From the NCBI GenBank assembly GCA_963715285.1, contig CAVQRU010000001.1, positions 62,001-126,000 of the forward strand: DNA of 64,000 nt. The letters are read 5' to 3'. The notes beneath the pieces are model-generated. The model had not been told where the DNA came from. It did not search any database and was given only the letters and a program-made list of their open reading frames with translations. The position numbers and the translations under genes were made by a program. Below, piece by piece: positions 50,141-58,714 of this stretch. The stretch is from Sva-07 sp963715285. GTDB lineage: Bacteria; Actinomycetota; Acidimicrobiia; Acidimicrobiales; Ilumatobacteraceae. Each line of letters opens with the position of its first letter. Position 1 is the first letter of the stretch.

Positions 50141-52750
50141 ATGTCCACGTGGGGCCCGTCCAAGAAGCGTTCGGCGTCGAAGCAGACGCGCTCGTCCCCG
50201 TCCAAGTCGACCGGCCGTGCCAAGAGCACGTCGAAGTCGTCGTCGGCGGCGAGTTCCGCGGGGGCGTCGTCCGGGAAGTCCGCGGCGAGGTCGTCGACCG
50301 GGAGGTCGAAGGCGTCCGGCAGCGTGCGCGACGCAACACCGCCCGGGGGTGAGGTCGCGGCGCCGCAGTCCGGTCTGAGCCATGCGATGGGTGGACGCGA
50401 GCACGAGTTCGTCGGGCTCGCGCTCGTCGGGGCCGCGATCGTGCTCGGACTCGCCGTCTATCTCGATCTCGCCGGCCCGTTGGGACGGGGGATCGAGACG
50501 CTCGCGGGCTGGTTGGTCGGTCTCGGGCGGTTTGCGTTCCCGCTGGTGCTCCTCGCTGTCGGGGTGTCGTTCGTCCGCCGGGGACGATCGTCGAATCCGT
50601 TGCAGCTCGCGATCGGCTGGTCGATCGTGTCGTTGTCGGCGCTCGGCCTGCTCCAGGTGTTCCTCGGCCCCGATTCCGTCTCCGACGGCGCCGACGAGGT
50701 CATCGACGCCGGTGGGTACGTCGGTGCGCTCGTCGGCTCGCCGCTCGAAGCCCTGCTCGCGACGGCCGGAGCGGCCGTGCTGCTCACCCTCACCCTCGTG
50801 GGCGGCGCCCTGCTCGTCACCCGGACCTCGATCCGCACGTTCGCGCAGAACACCGGTGGCTTCCTCGCCGCCATCGCAGGCCCGCTCCATCGCGCCGCAC
50901 GATCGGGCATCAGCAACATCTCCACCCTCAGCAGCGATCGCGAGGACGCCAACGGCGAACCCGCATCCGGACTCACCGACATCGCCGGCGAGGCGGGCGG
51001 CGCGTCGGGTGCGTCGTTGTACGACTTCGCCGCCGAGGGTGACGAACTGGGCGACGACACGCCGGCTCCGAAGCGTCGCCGCACCTCCAAGCCGAAGCTG
51101 TCGACCGGGAGCCAGCCGGCCGGCACCGTGAGCCCCGACGGCACGGCGGTGGGCGAGTGGGTCCTGCCGCCGATGGCCTTCCTCGACCGGCCCGGCGAGC
51201 AGAAGATCGACCGCAAGGCCGTCGAGGCGCGCGGTCGGATGCTGCAGGAGTCGCTCGCCTCGCACGGCGTCGACACGACGCTGCTCGGCATGACCGTCGG
51301 GCCCACGGTCACCCGCTACGAACTCGAACTCGGCCCCGGCGTCAAGGTCGCACGCGTCACGAGCCTGCAGAAGGACATCGCCTACGCGATGGCCGCCGTC
51401 GACGTCCGCATCCTCGCCCCGATCCCCGGTCGGTCGGCGATCGGCGTCGAGGTGCCGAACCATCAACGCCAGCTCGTCGCCCTCGGCGACCTGCTCACCT
51501 CGCCCGAGGCCGCCAAGGCCACCAACCCGCTCGAGGTGGCCGTCGGCAAGGACATCGCCGGCAAAGCGGTGTTCCTCGACCTCGCGACCACGCCTCACAT
51601 GCTGATCGCGGGCGCCACCGGCGCCGGCAAGTCGAGCGGCATCAACTGCATCATCACCTCGTTGCTGATGCGCACCACACCCGACGACGTGCGACTGATC
51701 CTGATCGACCCCAAGCAGGTCGAGATGGGGCAGTACGCCCGCCTGCCGCACCTGCTGACCCAACCGGTCACCAACCCGAAGAAGGCCGCCAACGCGCTCG
51801 GGTGGGCGGTCAAGGAGATGGAGCGCCGCTACGACGTGCTCTCCGAACTCGGCTATCGCGACATCACCGGCTACAACAAGGCGTTCGCCAAGGGTCAGAT
51901 CCAGCCGCCGCTCGGCTCCGAGATCGAGTACGAGCACATGCCGTACATCGTCGTGGTGGTCGACGAGCTGAACGACCTGATGATGGTGGCCGCGCGTGAC
52001 GTCGAGGAGTCGATCACGCGCATCGCCCAGAAGGCCCGAGCGGTCGGCATCCACCTGATCGTCGCCACGCAGCGTCCCTCGGTCAACGTGATCACCGGTG
52101 TGATCAAGGCGAACATCCCCGCTCGGATGGCGTTCGCCGTGTCGAGCCTCACCGATTCGCGCGTGATCCTCGACCAGCCCGGAGCCGAGAAGCTCGTCGG
52201 CAAGGGCGACATGTTGCTGCTGCCCGGCAACTCCTCGGTCGCCAACCGCATCCAGGGATCCTTCGTGAGTGAGGAGGAGGTGCGTCAGGTCGTGGCGCAC
52301 TGGCGGTCGCAGTCGCCCGAGCCGATCTACTCCGACGACGTCGAGTCCGGCGGTGAGGGCGATGACAGTTCCGGTGGAGGCCCGGCCGGGCAATCGGCAC
52401 TGGTCCCGCCCCGCAGTGGGGTCGGCGGCCCCGGCGGTTCGTCGGGTGTCGGTCCGATGGCGTCGTTCGACGATCTCGACGTCACCTCCGATGCCAACGC
52501 GTTCTCCGCCGGCGACGACGACGAGGACACCGCGATGATGCGCCAGGCGATGGAGCTCGTCGTGCGCAGCCAGCTCGGTTCCACCTCGATGTTGCAGCGC
52601 AAGCTCAAGGTCGGTTTCGCCCGCGCCGGTCGGATCATGGACCTACTCGAACAACGCGGTGTGGTGGGCCCGAGCGAGGGGTCCAAGGCCCGAGCGGTGC
52701 TGATGACCGTGGAGGAGTTCGAACTCCTCCAGCAGAACGGCCAGGTCTGA
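50141..52750 (+). CDS. ftsK: DNA translocase FtsK/SpoIIIE
   Basis: An 869-residue septal DNA pump for chromosome segregation. A Ser/Lys-rich N-terminus (~residues 1-60) precedes four transmembrane helices (~90-240) and a linker. The motor domain has Walker A GATGAGKSSG at residues 491-500, Walker B YIVVVVDELNDLM (usually DEFADLM) near 605, and the gamma winged helix (LGSTSMLQRKLKVGFARAGRIMD, in part MLQRKLKVGFARAGRIMDLL) at the C-terminus. ATG 50141 is used, though an in-frame GTG at 50129 is possible. Confidence 0.95.
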   Translation: MSTWGPSKKRSASKQTRSSPSKSTGRAKSTSKSSSAASSAGASSGKSAARSSTGRSKASGSVRDATPPGGEVAAPQSGLSHAMGGREHEFVGLALVGAAIVLGLAVYLDLAGPLGRGIETLAGWLVGLGRFAFPLVLLAVGVSFVRRGRSSNPLQLAIGWSIVSLSALGLLQVFLGPDSVSDGADEVIDAGGYVGALVGSPLEALLATAGAAVLLTLTLVGGALLVTRTSIRTFAQNTGGFLAAIAGPLHRAARSGISNISTLSSDREDANGEPASGLTDIAGEAGGASGASLYDFAAEGDELGDDTPAPKRRRTSKPKLSTGSQPAGTVSPDGTAVGEWVLPPMAFLDRPGEQKIDRKAVEARGRMLQESLASHGVDTTLLGMTVGPTVTRYELELGPGVKVARVTSLQKDIAYAMAAVDVRILAPIPGRSAIGVEVPNHQRQLVALGDLLTSPEAAKATNPLEVAVGKDIAGKAVFLDLATTPHMLIAGATGAGKSSGINCIITSLLMRTTPDDVRLILIDPKQVEMGQYARLPHLLTQPVTNPKKAANALGWAVKEMERRYDVLSELGYRDITGYNKAFAKGQIQPPLGSEIEYEHMPYIVVVVDELNDLMMVAARDVEESITRIAQKARAVGIHLIVATQRPSVNVITGVIKANIPARMAFAVSSLTDSRVILDQPGAEKLVGKGDMLLLPGNSSVANRIQGSFVSEEEVRQVVAHWRSQSPEPIYSDDVESGGEGDDSSGGGPAGQSALVPPRSGVGGPGGSSGVGPMASFDDLDVTSDANAFSAGDDDEDTAMMRQAMELVVRSQLGSTSMLQRKLKVGFARAGRIMDLLEQRGVVGPSEGSKARAVLMTVEEFELLQQNGQV

Positions 52751-52781
52751 CGCGTCGGTGCCGTGGTGACATCATGTCGCC

Positions 52782-53732
52782 ATGGCCACACCTGCAGTTC
52801 GTGAGTTCGTCCCCGAGTTGACCGAGATCGCTGACGGCCTGCGCTTCCCCGAAGGACCGATCGCACTGCCCGACGGTTCGGTGGTGCTCGTGGAGATGTT
52901 CGGACCACGCCTCACGAAGGTCCATGCGGACGGGACGACCGAGACGATCGCGGAGATCCCCGGCGGGCCGAACGGTGCCGCCGTCGGTCCCGATGGGGCC
53001 TACTACGTGTGCAACAACGGCGGTTCGTTCACACCGGTCGAGCTCGGCGGAATGCTCTTCCCCGGTGGGTTCGCCCGAGAGGGCTACATCGGCGGCCGGA
53101 TCCAACGGGTCGACCCCCACGACGGCACGGTCACCGACCTGTACACCGAGTGCGACGGGCACCCGCTGCGCGGGCCGAACGATCTGGTGATGGACGGCCA
53201 CGGCGGCTTCTGGTTCACCGACCACGGCATCCGTGACACCGTGGCGCGCACCGCTGATCTGACCGGGATCTACTACGCCCACGCCGACGGCAGCGGCATC
53301 CAGGAAGTGGTGTTCCCGACCGACTCGCCGAACGGCATCGGTCTCTCACCGGACACCGACACGCTCTACTGGGCCGAGACCCACAACGGGCGTGTGCACC
53401 GTCGCACGATCAGTGCGCCCGGCGAGGTCCTCGCACCCGCGCCGCTCGATCTCACCGCGGTGCTCCACGGCCTGCCTGGATACCAGCTGCTCAACTCGTT
53501 GGCGGTCGACGGGGAGGGCTGGGTGTGCGTTGCGACGCTGGTCAACGGTGGCATCACCGCGATCTCGCCCGACGGCAAGGAGGTCGAGTTCTACGAGACC
53601 GGCGACCCGATCACGACCAACATCTGCTTCGGGGGCGACGACCTCCGCACCGCGTACGTCACGTGTTCGAGCAGCGGTCGGCTCGTGTCGTTCCCGTGGC
53701 CCCGTCCCGGATTGCGTCTCGCTCACCAGTGA
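52782..53732 (+). CDS. SMP-30/gluconolactonase-like beta-propeller enzyme
   Basis: A 316-residue six-bladed beta-propeller lactonase. The metal-site residues fit FPEGPIALPDGSVVLVE (Glu), LRGPNDLVMDGHGGFWFTD (Asn and Asp), and SPNGIGLSPDTDTLYWAET. Family members hydrolyse sugar or other lactones. The downstream 2OG oxygenase overlaps its stop by one base, so both may act in one catabolic route. ATG 52782 gives the normal start. Confidence 0.9.
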   Translation: MATPAVREFVPELTEIADGLRFPEGPIALPDGSVVLVEMFGPRLTKVHADGTTETIAEIPGGPNGAAVGPDGAYYVCNNGGSFTPVELGGMLFPGGFAREGYIGGRIQRVDPHDGTVTDLYTECDGHPLRGPNDLVMDGHGGFWFTDHGIRDTVARTADLTGIYYAHADGSGIQEVVFPTDSPNGIGLSPDTDTLYWAETHNGRVHRRTISAPGEVLAPAPLDLTAVLHGLPGYQLLNSLAVDGEGWVCVATLVNGGITAISPDGKEVEFYETGDPITTNICFGGDDLRTAYVTCSSSGRLVSFPWPRPGLRLAHQ

Positions 53733-54706
53733 TGCAGACGCCGTCCGCATCGGTGCCGGTGATCGACCTCAGCGGGTTCCGCGACGGCGACGTCCACACG
53801 CGCCGGGCGCTCGGGGAGCGGATCGATCGAGCGTGCCGACAGGTCGGGTTCTTCACCGTCGTCGGCCATGGCGTGGACGACGCCACCATCGGCGCGCTGC
53901 GATCCTCGGCGCGAGCGTTCTTCGACGCACCCCTCGAGGACCGGCTCGAGGTGGCGATGCCCGAGCCCGGCTACCCGTACGGCTACAACCCGCTGGAGGC
54001 GGAGGCGCTCAACCGCTCGATCGGAGGCGTCGCGCTCGCGGATCTGAAGGAGACGTTCAACGTCGGCCCGATCGATCCACCGCTGCGTCCGCTCGGCGAG
54101 ATGGTCGACCCCGACGAGCGGGCGGTGTACGCGCCGAATCTGTGGCCGGCGTGTCTGCCGTCGTTGCGGCCGGCCGTCGAGGCGTACTACCGATCGATGG
54201 CAGACCTCGCGGCGACCCTGATGGAGGCGTTCGCCGTCGCCCTGGGTCTCGACGCCCGAACCTTCGACGGCCTGATCGATGCGCACGGCTCGGCGCTGCG
54301 GCTCGCCCACTACCCGGCACTCGAGGGGGTGCCGGCGCCCGGACGATTCCGGGCGGGCGCCCACACCGACTACGGGACCCTCACGATCCTGTGGACCGAC
54401 GGCGAGCCAGGGCTGCAGGTGCAGGCGCTCGACGGCGCCTGGATCGACGTGGAACCGGTCGACGGCGGGTTGATCGTCAACCTCGGCGATCTCATGCAGC
54501 GATGGACGAACGATCGGTGGCGGTCGACGATGCACCGTGTGGTCGCGACGCCGGCCGCCGACAGCCGACTGTCGATCCCGTTCTTCCACAACGCGAACTG
54601 GGATGCCACGATCGAGTGCATCGTCGCCGACGGCGAGACGCCGAAGTACCCACCGACGACCGCCGGTCACCACCTCATGGAGAAGTTCCGCTCGACCGTG
54701 ATGTGA
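53732..54706 (+). CDS. 2-oxoglutarate/Fe(II)-dependent oxygenase, isopenicillin N synthase family
   Basis: A 324-residue non-heme iron oxygenase. The N-terminal DIOX_N domain shows VPVIDLSGFRDGD and VGFFTVVGHGVDD. The iron ligands fit HTDYGTLTIL (His, Asp) and HRVVATP (His), and the 2OG-binding RLSIPFF motif follows. Length and order are typical for IPNS-like bacterial oxygenases. ATG 53732 overlaps the SMP-30 stop (TGATG). The substrate is unknown. Confidence 0.92.
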   Translation: MQTPSASVPVIDLSGFRDGDVHTRRALGERIDRACRQVGFFTVVGHGVDDATIGALRSSARAFFDAPLEDRLEVAMPEPGYPYGYNPLEAEALNRSIGGVALADLKETFNVGPIDPPLRPLGEMVDPDERAVYAPNLWPACLPSLRPAVEAYYRSMADLAATLMEAFAVALGLDARTFDGLIDAHGSALRLAHYPALEGVPAPGRFRAGAHTDYGTLTILWTDGEPGLQVQALDGAWIDVEPVDGGLIVNLGDLMQRWTNDRWRSTMHRVVATPAADSRLSIPFFHNANWDATIECIVADGETPKYPPTTAGHHLMEKFRSTVM

Positions 54707-54715
54707 CCGCGTGTC

Positions 54716-54753
54716 GATGAGCGAAGCGACCGTCTACGGGGGTTTGGCTCATC
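54716..54753. repeat. 38-bp palindrome upstream of rimO, copy 1
   Basis: GATGAGC (54716-54722) pairs with GCTCATC (54747-54753), and the inner ACCGT pairs partly with ACGGGGGT. It begins 9 bases after the oxygenase stop. A second copy follows 61 bases later. Confidence 0.75.
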
Positions 54754-54776
54754 GGTGTGAGCGCGCCGGCGTGTGC

Positions 54777-54814
54777 GATGAGCGAAACCACCGTATGCGG
54801 CGGTCTGGCTCATC
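54777..54814. repeat. 38-bp palindrome upstream of rimO, copy 2
   Basis: GATGAGC (54777-54783) pairs with GCTCATC (54808-54814). The inner ACCGT/GGCGGT pairing is kept although bases differ from copy 1, and the total length is again 38. Two hairpins in tandem precede the rimO promoter. Confidence 0.75.
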
Positions 54815-54859
54815 GCGTTGGACGGGGGCGGGATCGGCCTGGGCGGGAGGCCCCTCGGG

Positions 54860-54865
54860 TAGCGT
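54860..54865 (+). promoter_or_regulatory. Candidate leaderless -10 box of rimO
   Basis: TAGCGT ends 8 bases before GTG 54874, identical in sequence and spacing to the typA box. Confidence 0.5.
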
Positions 54866-54873
54866 GGTCGGCC

Positions 54874-56202
54874 GTGTCCCAGCGGTTCTACATCGAGACG
54901 CTCGGCTGCCCGAAGAACGACGTCGACTCCGACAAGCTGGTCGGCGCGTTGCTCGCGGACGGCATGGAAGCGACCGACGATGCCGCGCTCGCCGATCTCG
55001 TCGTCGTCAACACCTGCGCGTTCATCGACGAGGCCCGTCGGGAATCGATCGACACGATCCTCGCACTCGACGAACAACGTCGTGACGGCTCGCGGCTGGT
55101 GGTCACGGGTTGTATGGCCGAGCGCTACGGCGCCGAACTGGCGGCGGAGCTCCCGGAGGTCGACCAGGTCGCCGGCTTCGGACAGGCCTTCAACGTGACG
55201 CCCGAAGCGCGCGATGGCACCGAGGTCCCGAGCGGATCCCAGCGCAAGCTGATCCCGGTGTCGTCCACACCGCTGCCGGAGTTCGATCTGCTCAACCTGC
55301 CGCGCCCGAAGTCGGCGGTTCCCTGGGCCTACGTCAAGATCGCCGAGGGCTGCGATCGCTCCTGCGGGTTCTGTGCGATCCCGAGCTTCCGCGGGCCGCA
55401 GCGCAGCCGCGACGTCGCCTCGATCCTGACCGAGGTCGAACAGCTCGAGGCGCGCGAGATCGTGCTCGTCGCTCAGGACCTCGCCTCGTACGGCAAGGAC
55501 CGCCCCGACGAACTCGGCGCAGGCTCGATCGTGCCGCTGGTGAACGCCGTTGCGAGCGCGGTCGACCGGGTGCGGCTGCTGTACCTGTACCCGAGCGACC
55601 TGACCGATGGCCTGATCGACGCGATCTGCGATTCGGGCGTGCCCTACTTCGACCTCTCGTTGCAGCACGTCAGCAAGCCACTGCTTCGCCGCATGCGCCG
55701 CTGGGGCGACGGCCAACGCTTCATCGACCGCATCGCCGACATCCGCGAGCGCGAGCCGGACGCGGCGTTCCGGAGCAACTTCATCGTCGGCTATCCCGGC
55801 GAGACCGAGGAGGACCACGACCAGCTCCTCCACTTCGTCGAGGAGGCCCAGCTCGACTGGTGCGGGTTCTTCACCTACAGCCGCGAGGACGGCACGTACG
55901 CCGCCGACCTCGACGGTGCCGTCGATCCCGGCCTGATGGGGGAGCGGCTCGCGGAGCTGCGTGAGTTGCAGGACGACATCACCGCCACCCGCCGTGACGC
56001 ACTGATCGGGCAGACCCTCAGTGTGCTCGTCGACACCCCGGGGGTGGGACGGAGCCATCGTGAGGCACCCGAGATCGACGGGGTCATCCACCTCGACGAA
56101 GACCTCGCTCCTGGAGAGATCGTCGACGTCGACATCGTCGATGCACTCGGTCCCGACCTCGTGGCGTCGGGTGTGAGTGTGGAAGCGTTGGAGACGATCT
56201 GA
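54874..56202 (+). CDS. rimO: Ribosomal protein uS12 methylthiotransferase RimO
   Basis: A 442-residue radical-SAM enzyme that adds a methylthio group to Asp of ribosomal protein S12. The N-terminal UPF0004 domain has GCPKNDVDSDKLVGAL, typical of RimO rather than MiaB. The radical-SAM cluster motif CDRSCGFCAIP is near residue 158, and a C-terminal TRAM domain is present. GTG 54874 is supported by the TAGCGT box; longer in-frame starts would run through the upstream palindromes. The stop overlaps pgsA by one base. Confidence 0.95.
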   Translation: MSQRFYIETLGCPKNDVDSDKLVGALLADGMEATDDAALADLVVVNTCAFIDEARRESIDTILALDEQRRDGSRLVVTGCMAERYGAELAAELPEVDQVAGFGQAFNVTPEARDGTEVPSGSQRKLIPVSSTPLPEFDLLNLPRPKSAVPWAYVKIAEGCDRSCGFCAIPSFRGPQRSRDVASILTEVEQLEAREIVLVAQDLASYGKDRPDELGAGSIVPLVNAVASAVDRVRLLYLYPSDLTDGLIDAICDSGVPYFDLSLQHVSKPLLRRMRRWGDGQRFIDRIADIREREPDAAFRSNFIVGYPGETEEDHDQLLHFVEEAQLDWCGFFTYSREDGTYAADLDGAVDPGLMGERLAELRELQDDITATRRDALIGQTLSVLVDTPGVGRSHREAPEIDGVIHLDEDLAPGEIVDVDIVDALGPDLVASGVSVEALETI

Positions 56203-56795
56203 TGGTCGAGCCCGACAAGCTCGCCACCTGGGCCAACGCGATCACCGTGGGTCGGCTGCTGCTGTCGCCGCTGATGTTCTGGGTGATCCCGAACGACGAG
56301 TTCGGATCCTGGATCGCGTTCGGGATGTGGATCGTGTTCAGCTCCACCGACTTCCTCGACGGCTATCTCGCCCGGCGCCAGGGCACGACGTCCGCGGGCG
56401 CCTTCCTCGATCCGCTCGCCGACAAGGTCCTGATCCTCGGAGCGATGTTCACCCTCGTGAGCACGGGGGTGTTCTGGGTGGTGCCGGTGGTGATCATCAC
56501 GGCTCGGGAAGTGATCATCAGCGTGTATCGCGTGCTCGTCGGCGGCAAGGGCATCAGCGTCCCGGCGATCAAGCTGGCGAAGTACAAGACCGTGTCCCAG
56601 CAATTGGCAGTGGCGTTCGCACTCCTGCCGCTGACGGCCGTCGATGCGACATGGCTGTGGAACGGTTGCCTCTGGCTCGCAGTGGTGCTCGCCCTGGTGA
56701 GCGGCGCGCAGTACCTGCTGCGGGCGCGCCGCCTCGAGGCGGTCTCGTCGTCGACGACCGTCGACCCGGTCGGGCGAGCGGCGACCGCCGAATGA
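56202..56795 (+). CDS. pgsA: CDP-diacylglycerol--glycerol-3-phosphate 3-phosphatidyltransferase
   Basis: A 197-residue CDP-alcohol phosphatidyltransferase. The family motif with its Asp residues is seen in STDFLDGYLARRQGT and FLDPLADKVLI. About five hydrophobic helices are present. The product is phosphatidylglycerophosphate, the first step of phosphatidylglycerol synthesis. It sits in the rimO-pgsA-cinA operon with 1- and 4-base overlaps. Other CDP-alcohol transferases are possible, but the context supports PgsA. Confidence 0.92.
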   Translation: MVEPDKLATWANAITVGRLLLSPLMFWVIPNDEFGSWIAFGMWIVFSSTDFLDGYLARRQGTTSAGAFLDPLADKVLILGAMFTLVSTGVFWVVPVVIITAREVIISVYRVLVGGKGISVPAIKLAKYKTVSQQLAVAFALLPLTAVDATWLWNGCLWLAVVLALVSGAQYLLRARRLEAVSSSTTVDPVGRAATAE

Positions 56796-58045
56796 CCCTG
56801 CGCTGCGACGTCCTCGCCGTGGGCACCGAGCTGCTGCTCGGCCAGATCATCGATTCCAACTCGGCATGGATCGGCGGGGAGCTGGCGGCCAACGGGATCG
56901 ACTCGCTCGTCCAGGTGAAGGTCGGCGACAACGTCGGACGGATCGAGACCCAACTCCGGCGGCTCCTCGAGTCGGCCGATGCGGTGATCATGTGCGGCGG
57001 CCTCGGCCCGACCCACGACGACCTGACGCGCGATGCGATCGCCGCGGTGATGGGTGTCGACCTCGTCATCGACGACGGCGTCGCCGACGTGATCCGGGAG
57101 ATGTTCGCCGCCCGCGGCCGTCGGATGGCGGACAACAACCTTCGCCAGGCCCACGTGCCGGTGGGCGCGACGATCATTCCGCAGACCCGCGGCACCGCTC
57201 CGGGGCTGATCTGCCCCGTCACCGTGAACGGCGTCGACAAGGTGGTGTACGCGGTGCCCGGCGTGCCGCACGAGATGTACGACATGGTCCACCGGGCGAT
57301 CCTGCCGGATCTTCGCCGCCGCAGCGGTGACGACTCGGTGATCGCGAGCCGAGTACTGCGCACGTGGGGCGAGAGCGAGAGCGGGCTCAACGAGCGCCTC
57401 GACCACGTGATCGAGCAGCTGGAGGGTCCGGACACACCGACGCTGGCGTTCCTCGCGAGCGGTTGGGAGGGCCTGAAGGTCCGCCTCACCCACAAGGCGC
57501 CCACGCTCGAGGAGTGCACCGAGCAACTCGACCGCTGGGAGCAGGTCGTCCGTGACGAGCTCGGCGACCTGGTGTTCGGAACCGACGACGACACGATGGA
57601 GTCGGTCGTGCTGGAGCTCTGCCGGCAGCGCGGGCTCACCCTCGCGACGGCGGAGTCGGTCACCGGTGGTCTGGTCGGTGCCCGGCTCACGGCGATCCCG
57701 GGCGCAAGCGACGCGTTCCGCGGGGCGATCGTCAGCTACGCCACCGAGGTGAAGCAGTCGCTGCTCGGCGTGGGGGAGGGGCCGGTGGTCAGCGAAGCGG
57801 CGGCGCGCCAGATGGCCCACGGCGTGCGAGAACGGCTCGGCGCCGACATCGGGTTGTCGCTCACGGGTGTCGCCGGTCCCGACGAGCAAGACGGCCAGCC
57901 GGTCGGCACGCTCTACGTCGGCCTCGTGGGCCCCGGCTTCGACGAGGTGCGCCACGCCCGTCTGCCCGGTCAGCGTGAACAGATGCGCCAGTTCTCGGTG
58001 ATCACTGCGCTCGGCCTCCTGCGCACCGAACTGGCCACCCGCTAG
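56792..58045 (+). CDS. cinA: Competence/damage-inducible protein CinA (nicotinamide mononucleotide deamidase)
   Basis: A 417-residue two-domain CinA. The N-terminal MoeA-like (COG1058) domain has VGTELLLGQIIDSNSAWI and CGGLGPTHDDLTRDA. The C-terminal PncC NMN-amidohydrolase domain has TAESVTGGLVGARLTAIPGAS and SLTGVAGPDEQDGQPVGT. It overlaps pgsA as ATGA. cinA-recA adjacency is common, but here no recA follows; instead a divergent nuclease-like gene and a tRNA lie next. Confidence 0.95.
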   Translation: MTLRCDVLAVGTELLLGQIIDSNSAWIGGELAANGIDSLVQVKVGDNVGRIETQLRRLLESADAVIMCGGLGPTHDDLTRDAIAAVMGVDLVIDDGVADVIREMFAARGRRMADNNLRQAHVPVGATIIPQTRGTAPGLICPVTVNGVDKVVYAVPGVPHEMYDMVHRAILPDLRRRSGDDSVIASRVLRTWGESESGLNERLDHVIEQLEGPDTPTLAFLASGWEGLKVRLTHKAPTLEECTEQLDRWEQVVRDELGDLVFGTDDDTMESVVLELCRQRGLTLATAESVTGGLVGARLTAIPGASDAFRGAIVSYATEVKQSLLGVGEGPVVSEAAARQMAHGVRERLGADIGLSLTGVAGPDEQDGQPVGTLYVGLVGPGFDEVRHARLPGQREQMRQFSVITALGLLRTELATR

Positions 58046-58068
58046 CGCCTTTCGAGAGCATCGCAGCC

Positions 58069-58518
58069 TCAGGCGGTCGAACCCGACTGGTCGAGGGGTC
58101 GAGGCGGGAAGCTCGTGAAGTCGTCAGCGAAGAGAATGTTGGCCGTCTGACCGTTCTTTGGCGGAGCAAGGCGCAGGGAAACGGAGGCTGCGAAGTCTCC
58201 AGGGTTGAGGTAATAGCACCGACGCGTTTCAGGAGAGTAGATCGCCAGGACGTCGAGTTCGTCTCGCTCCATCGGCTTTGCGTGGACACCATGCCTGTCC
58301 GACCAGACGCTCCGGAAGTGGACCGGGAGAACGCCCCGACTCGTCGCCCGGTACTTCACCTGAATCCTGAAGAAGGTCGCATCGACGTAGGCGACGAGGT
58401 CGAACGGAGCGTGCTCGGTGAGTGGCAGGAGCACGAGAGCGCCGCGTTCGATCAGATCGACCTGGACTTGTGCCGTCGCGAGGTCACCCTTGTCCTTCGT
58501 GTGGTGTCTGATCGCCAT
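58069..58518 (-). CDS. PD-(D/E)XK-like nuclease, group I intron-associated endonuclease superfamily
   Basis: A 149-residue protein resembling the PDDEXK_5 superfamily of the I-Ssp6803I homing-endonuclease type. KGDLATAQVQVDLIERG is followed by HAPFDLVAYVDATFFRIQVKYRA, in which PFD...QVK fits the catalytic PD...(E/Q)xK arrangement. ATG 58518 is chosen because TAATCT, a good -10, lies 5 bases upstream on the minus strand, and longer frames would run through the tRNA. By hand count the gene is about 61% GC, lower than neighbouring cinA. It ends 24 bases from cinA and starts next to tRNA-Arg, suggesting horizontal acquisition. Confidence 0.7.
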   Translation of the reverse strand: MAIRHHTKDKGDLATAQVQVDLIERGALVLLPLTEHAPFDLVAYVDATFFRIQVKYRATSRGVLPVHFRSVWSDRHGVHAKPMERDELDVLAIYSPETRRCYYLNPGDFAASVSLRLAPPKNGQTANILFADDFTSFPPRPLDQSGSTA

Positions 58519-58577
58519 GCGACAGATTACCCAACCGATGCTCGGACGAGATCGAGAGGCGATAGTTTCGTCGGGAG

Positions 58578-58651
58578 GCCCCTGTAGCTCAGCTGGACAG
58601 AGCAAGTCCCTTCTAATGACAAGGTCGCAGGTTCGAATCCTGCCGGGGGCG
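58578..58651 (+). tRNA. tRNA-Arg (anticodon TCT)
   Basis: The acceptor stem GCCCCTG/CGGGGGC, the D arm GCTC/GAGC, and the T arm GCAGG-TTCGAAT-CCTGC pair fully (one G-T). The anticodon loop CTTCTAA (58610-58616) gives anticodon TCT for arginine (AGA codons). The anticodon stem AGTCC/TGACA has three normal inner pairs but mismatches at both ends. No encoded CCA follows (G discriminator at 58651). Confidence 0.88.
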
Positions 58652-58714
58652 CTGTAGCCTGGAACGGCGCTGCGTGCACCCGTGGCCCCCACCCCCGACC
58701 AGGCGAGGTTCTGC

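Noticed and set aside
54716..54814. Tandem 38-bp repeats as a CRISPR array
   Set aside because: Only two units, each an internal palindrome of its whole length, with one 23-base gap and no cas genes.
58611..58617. Alternative reading of the tRNA anticodon as CTA (amber suppressor)
   Set aside because: Shifting the loop by one base destroys the anticodon stem pairing. The TCT reading keeps three stem pairs.
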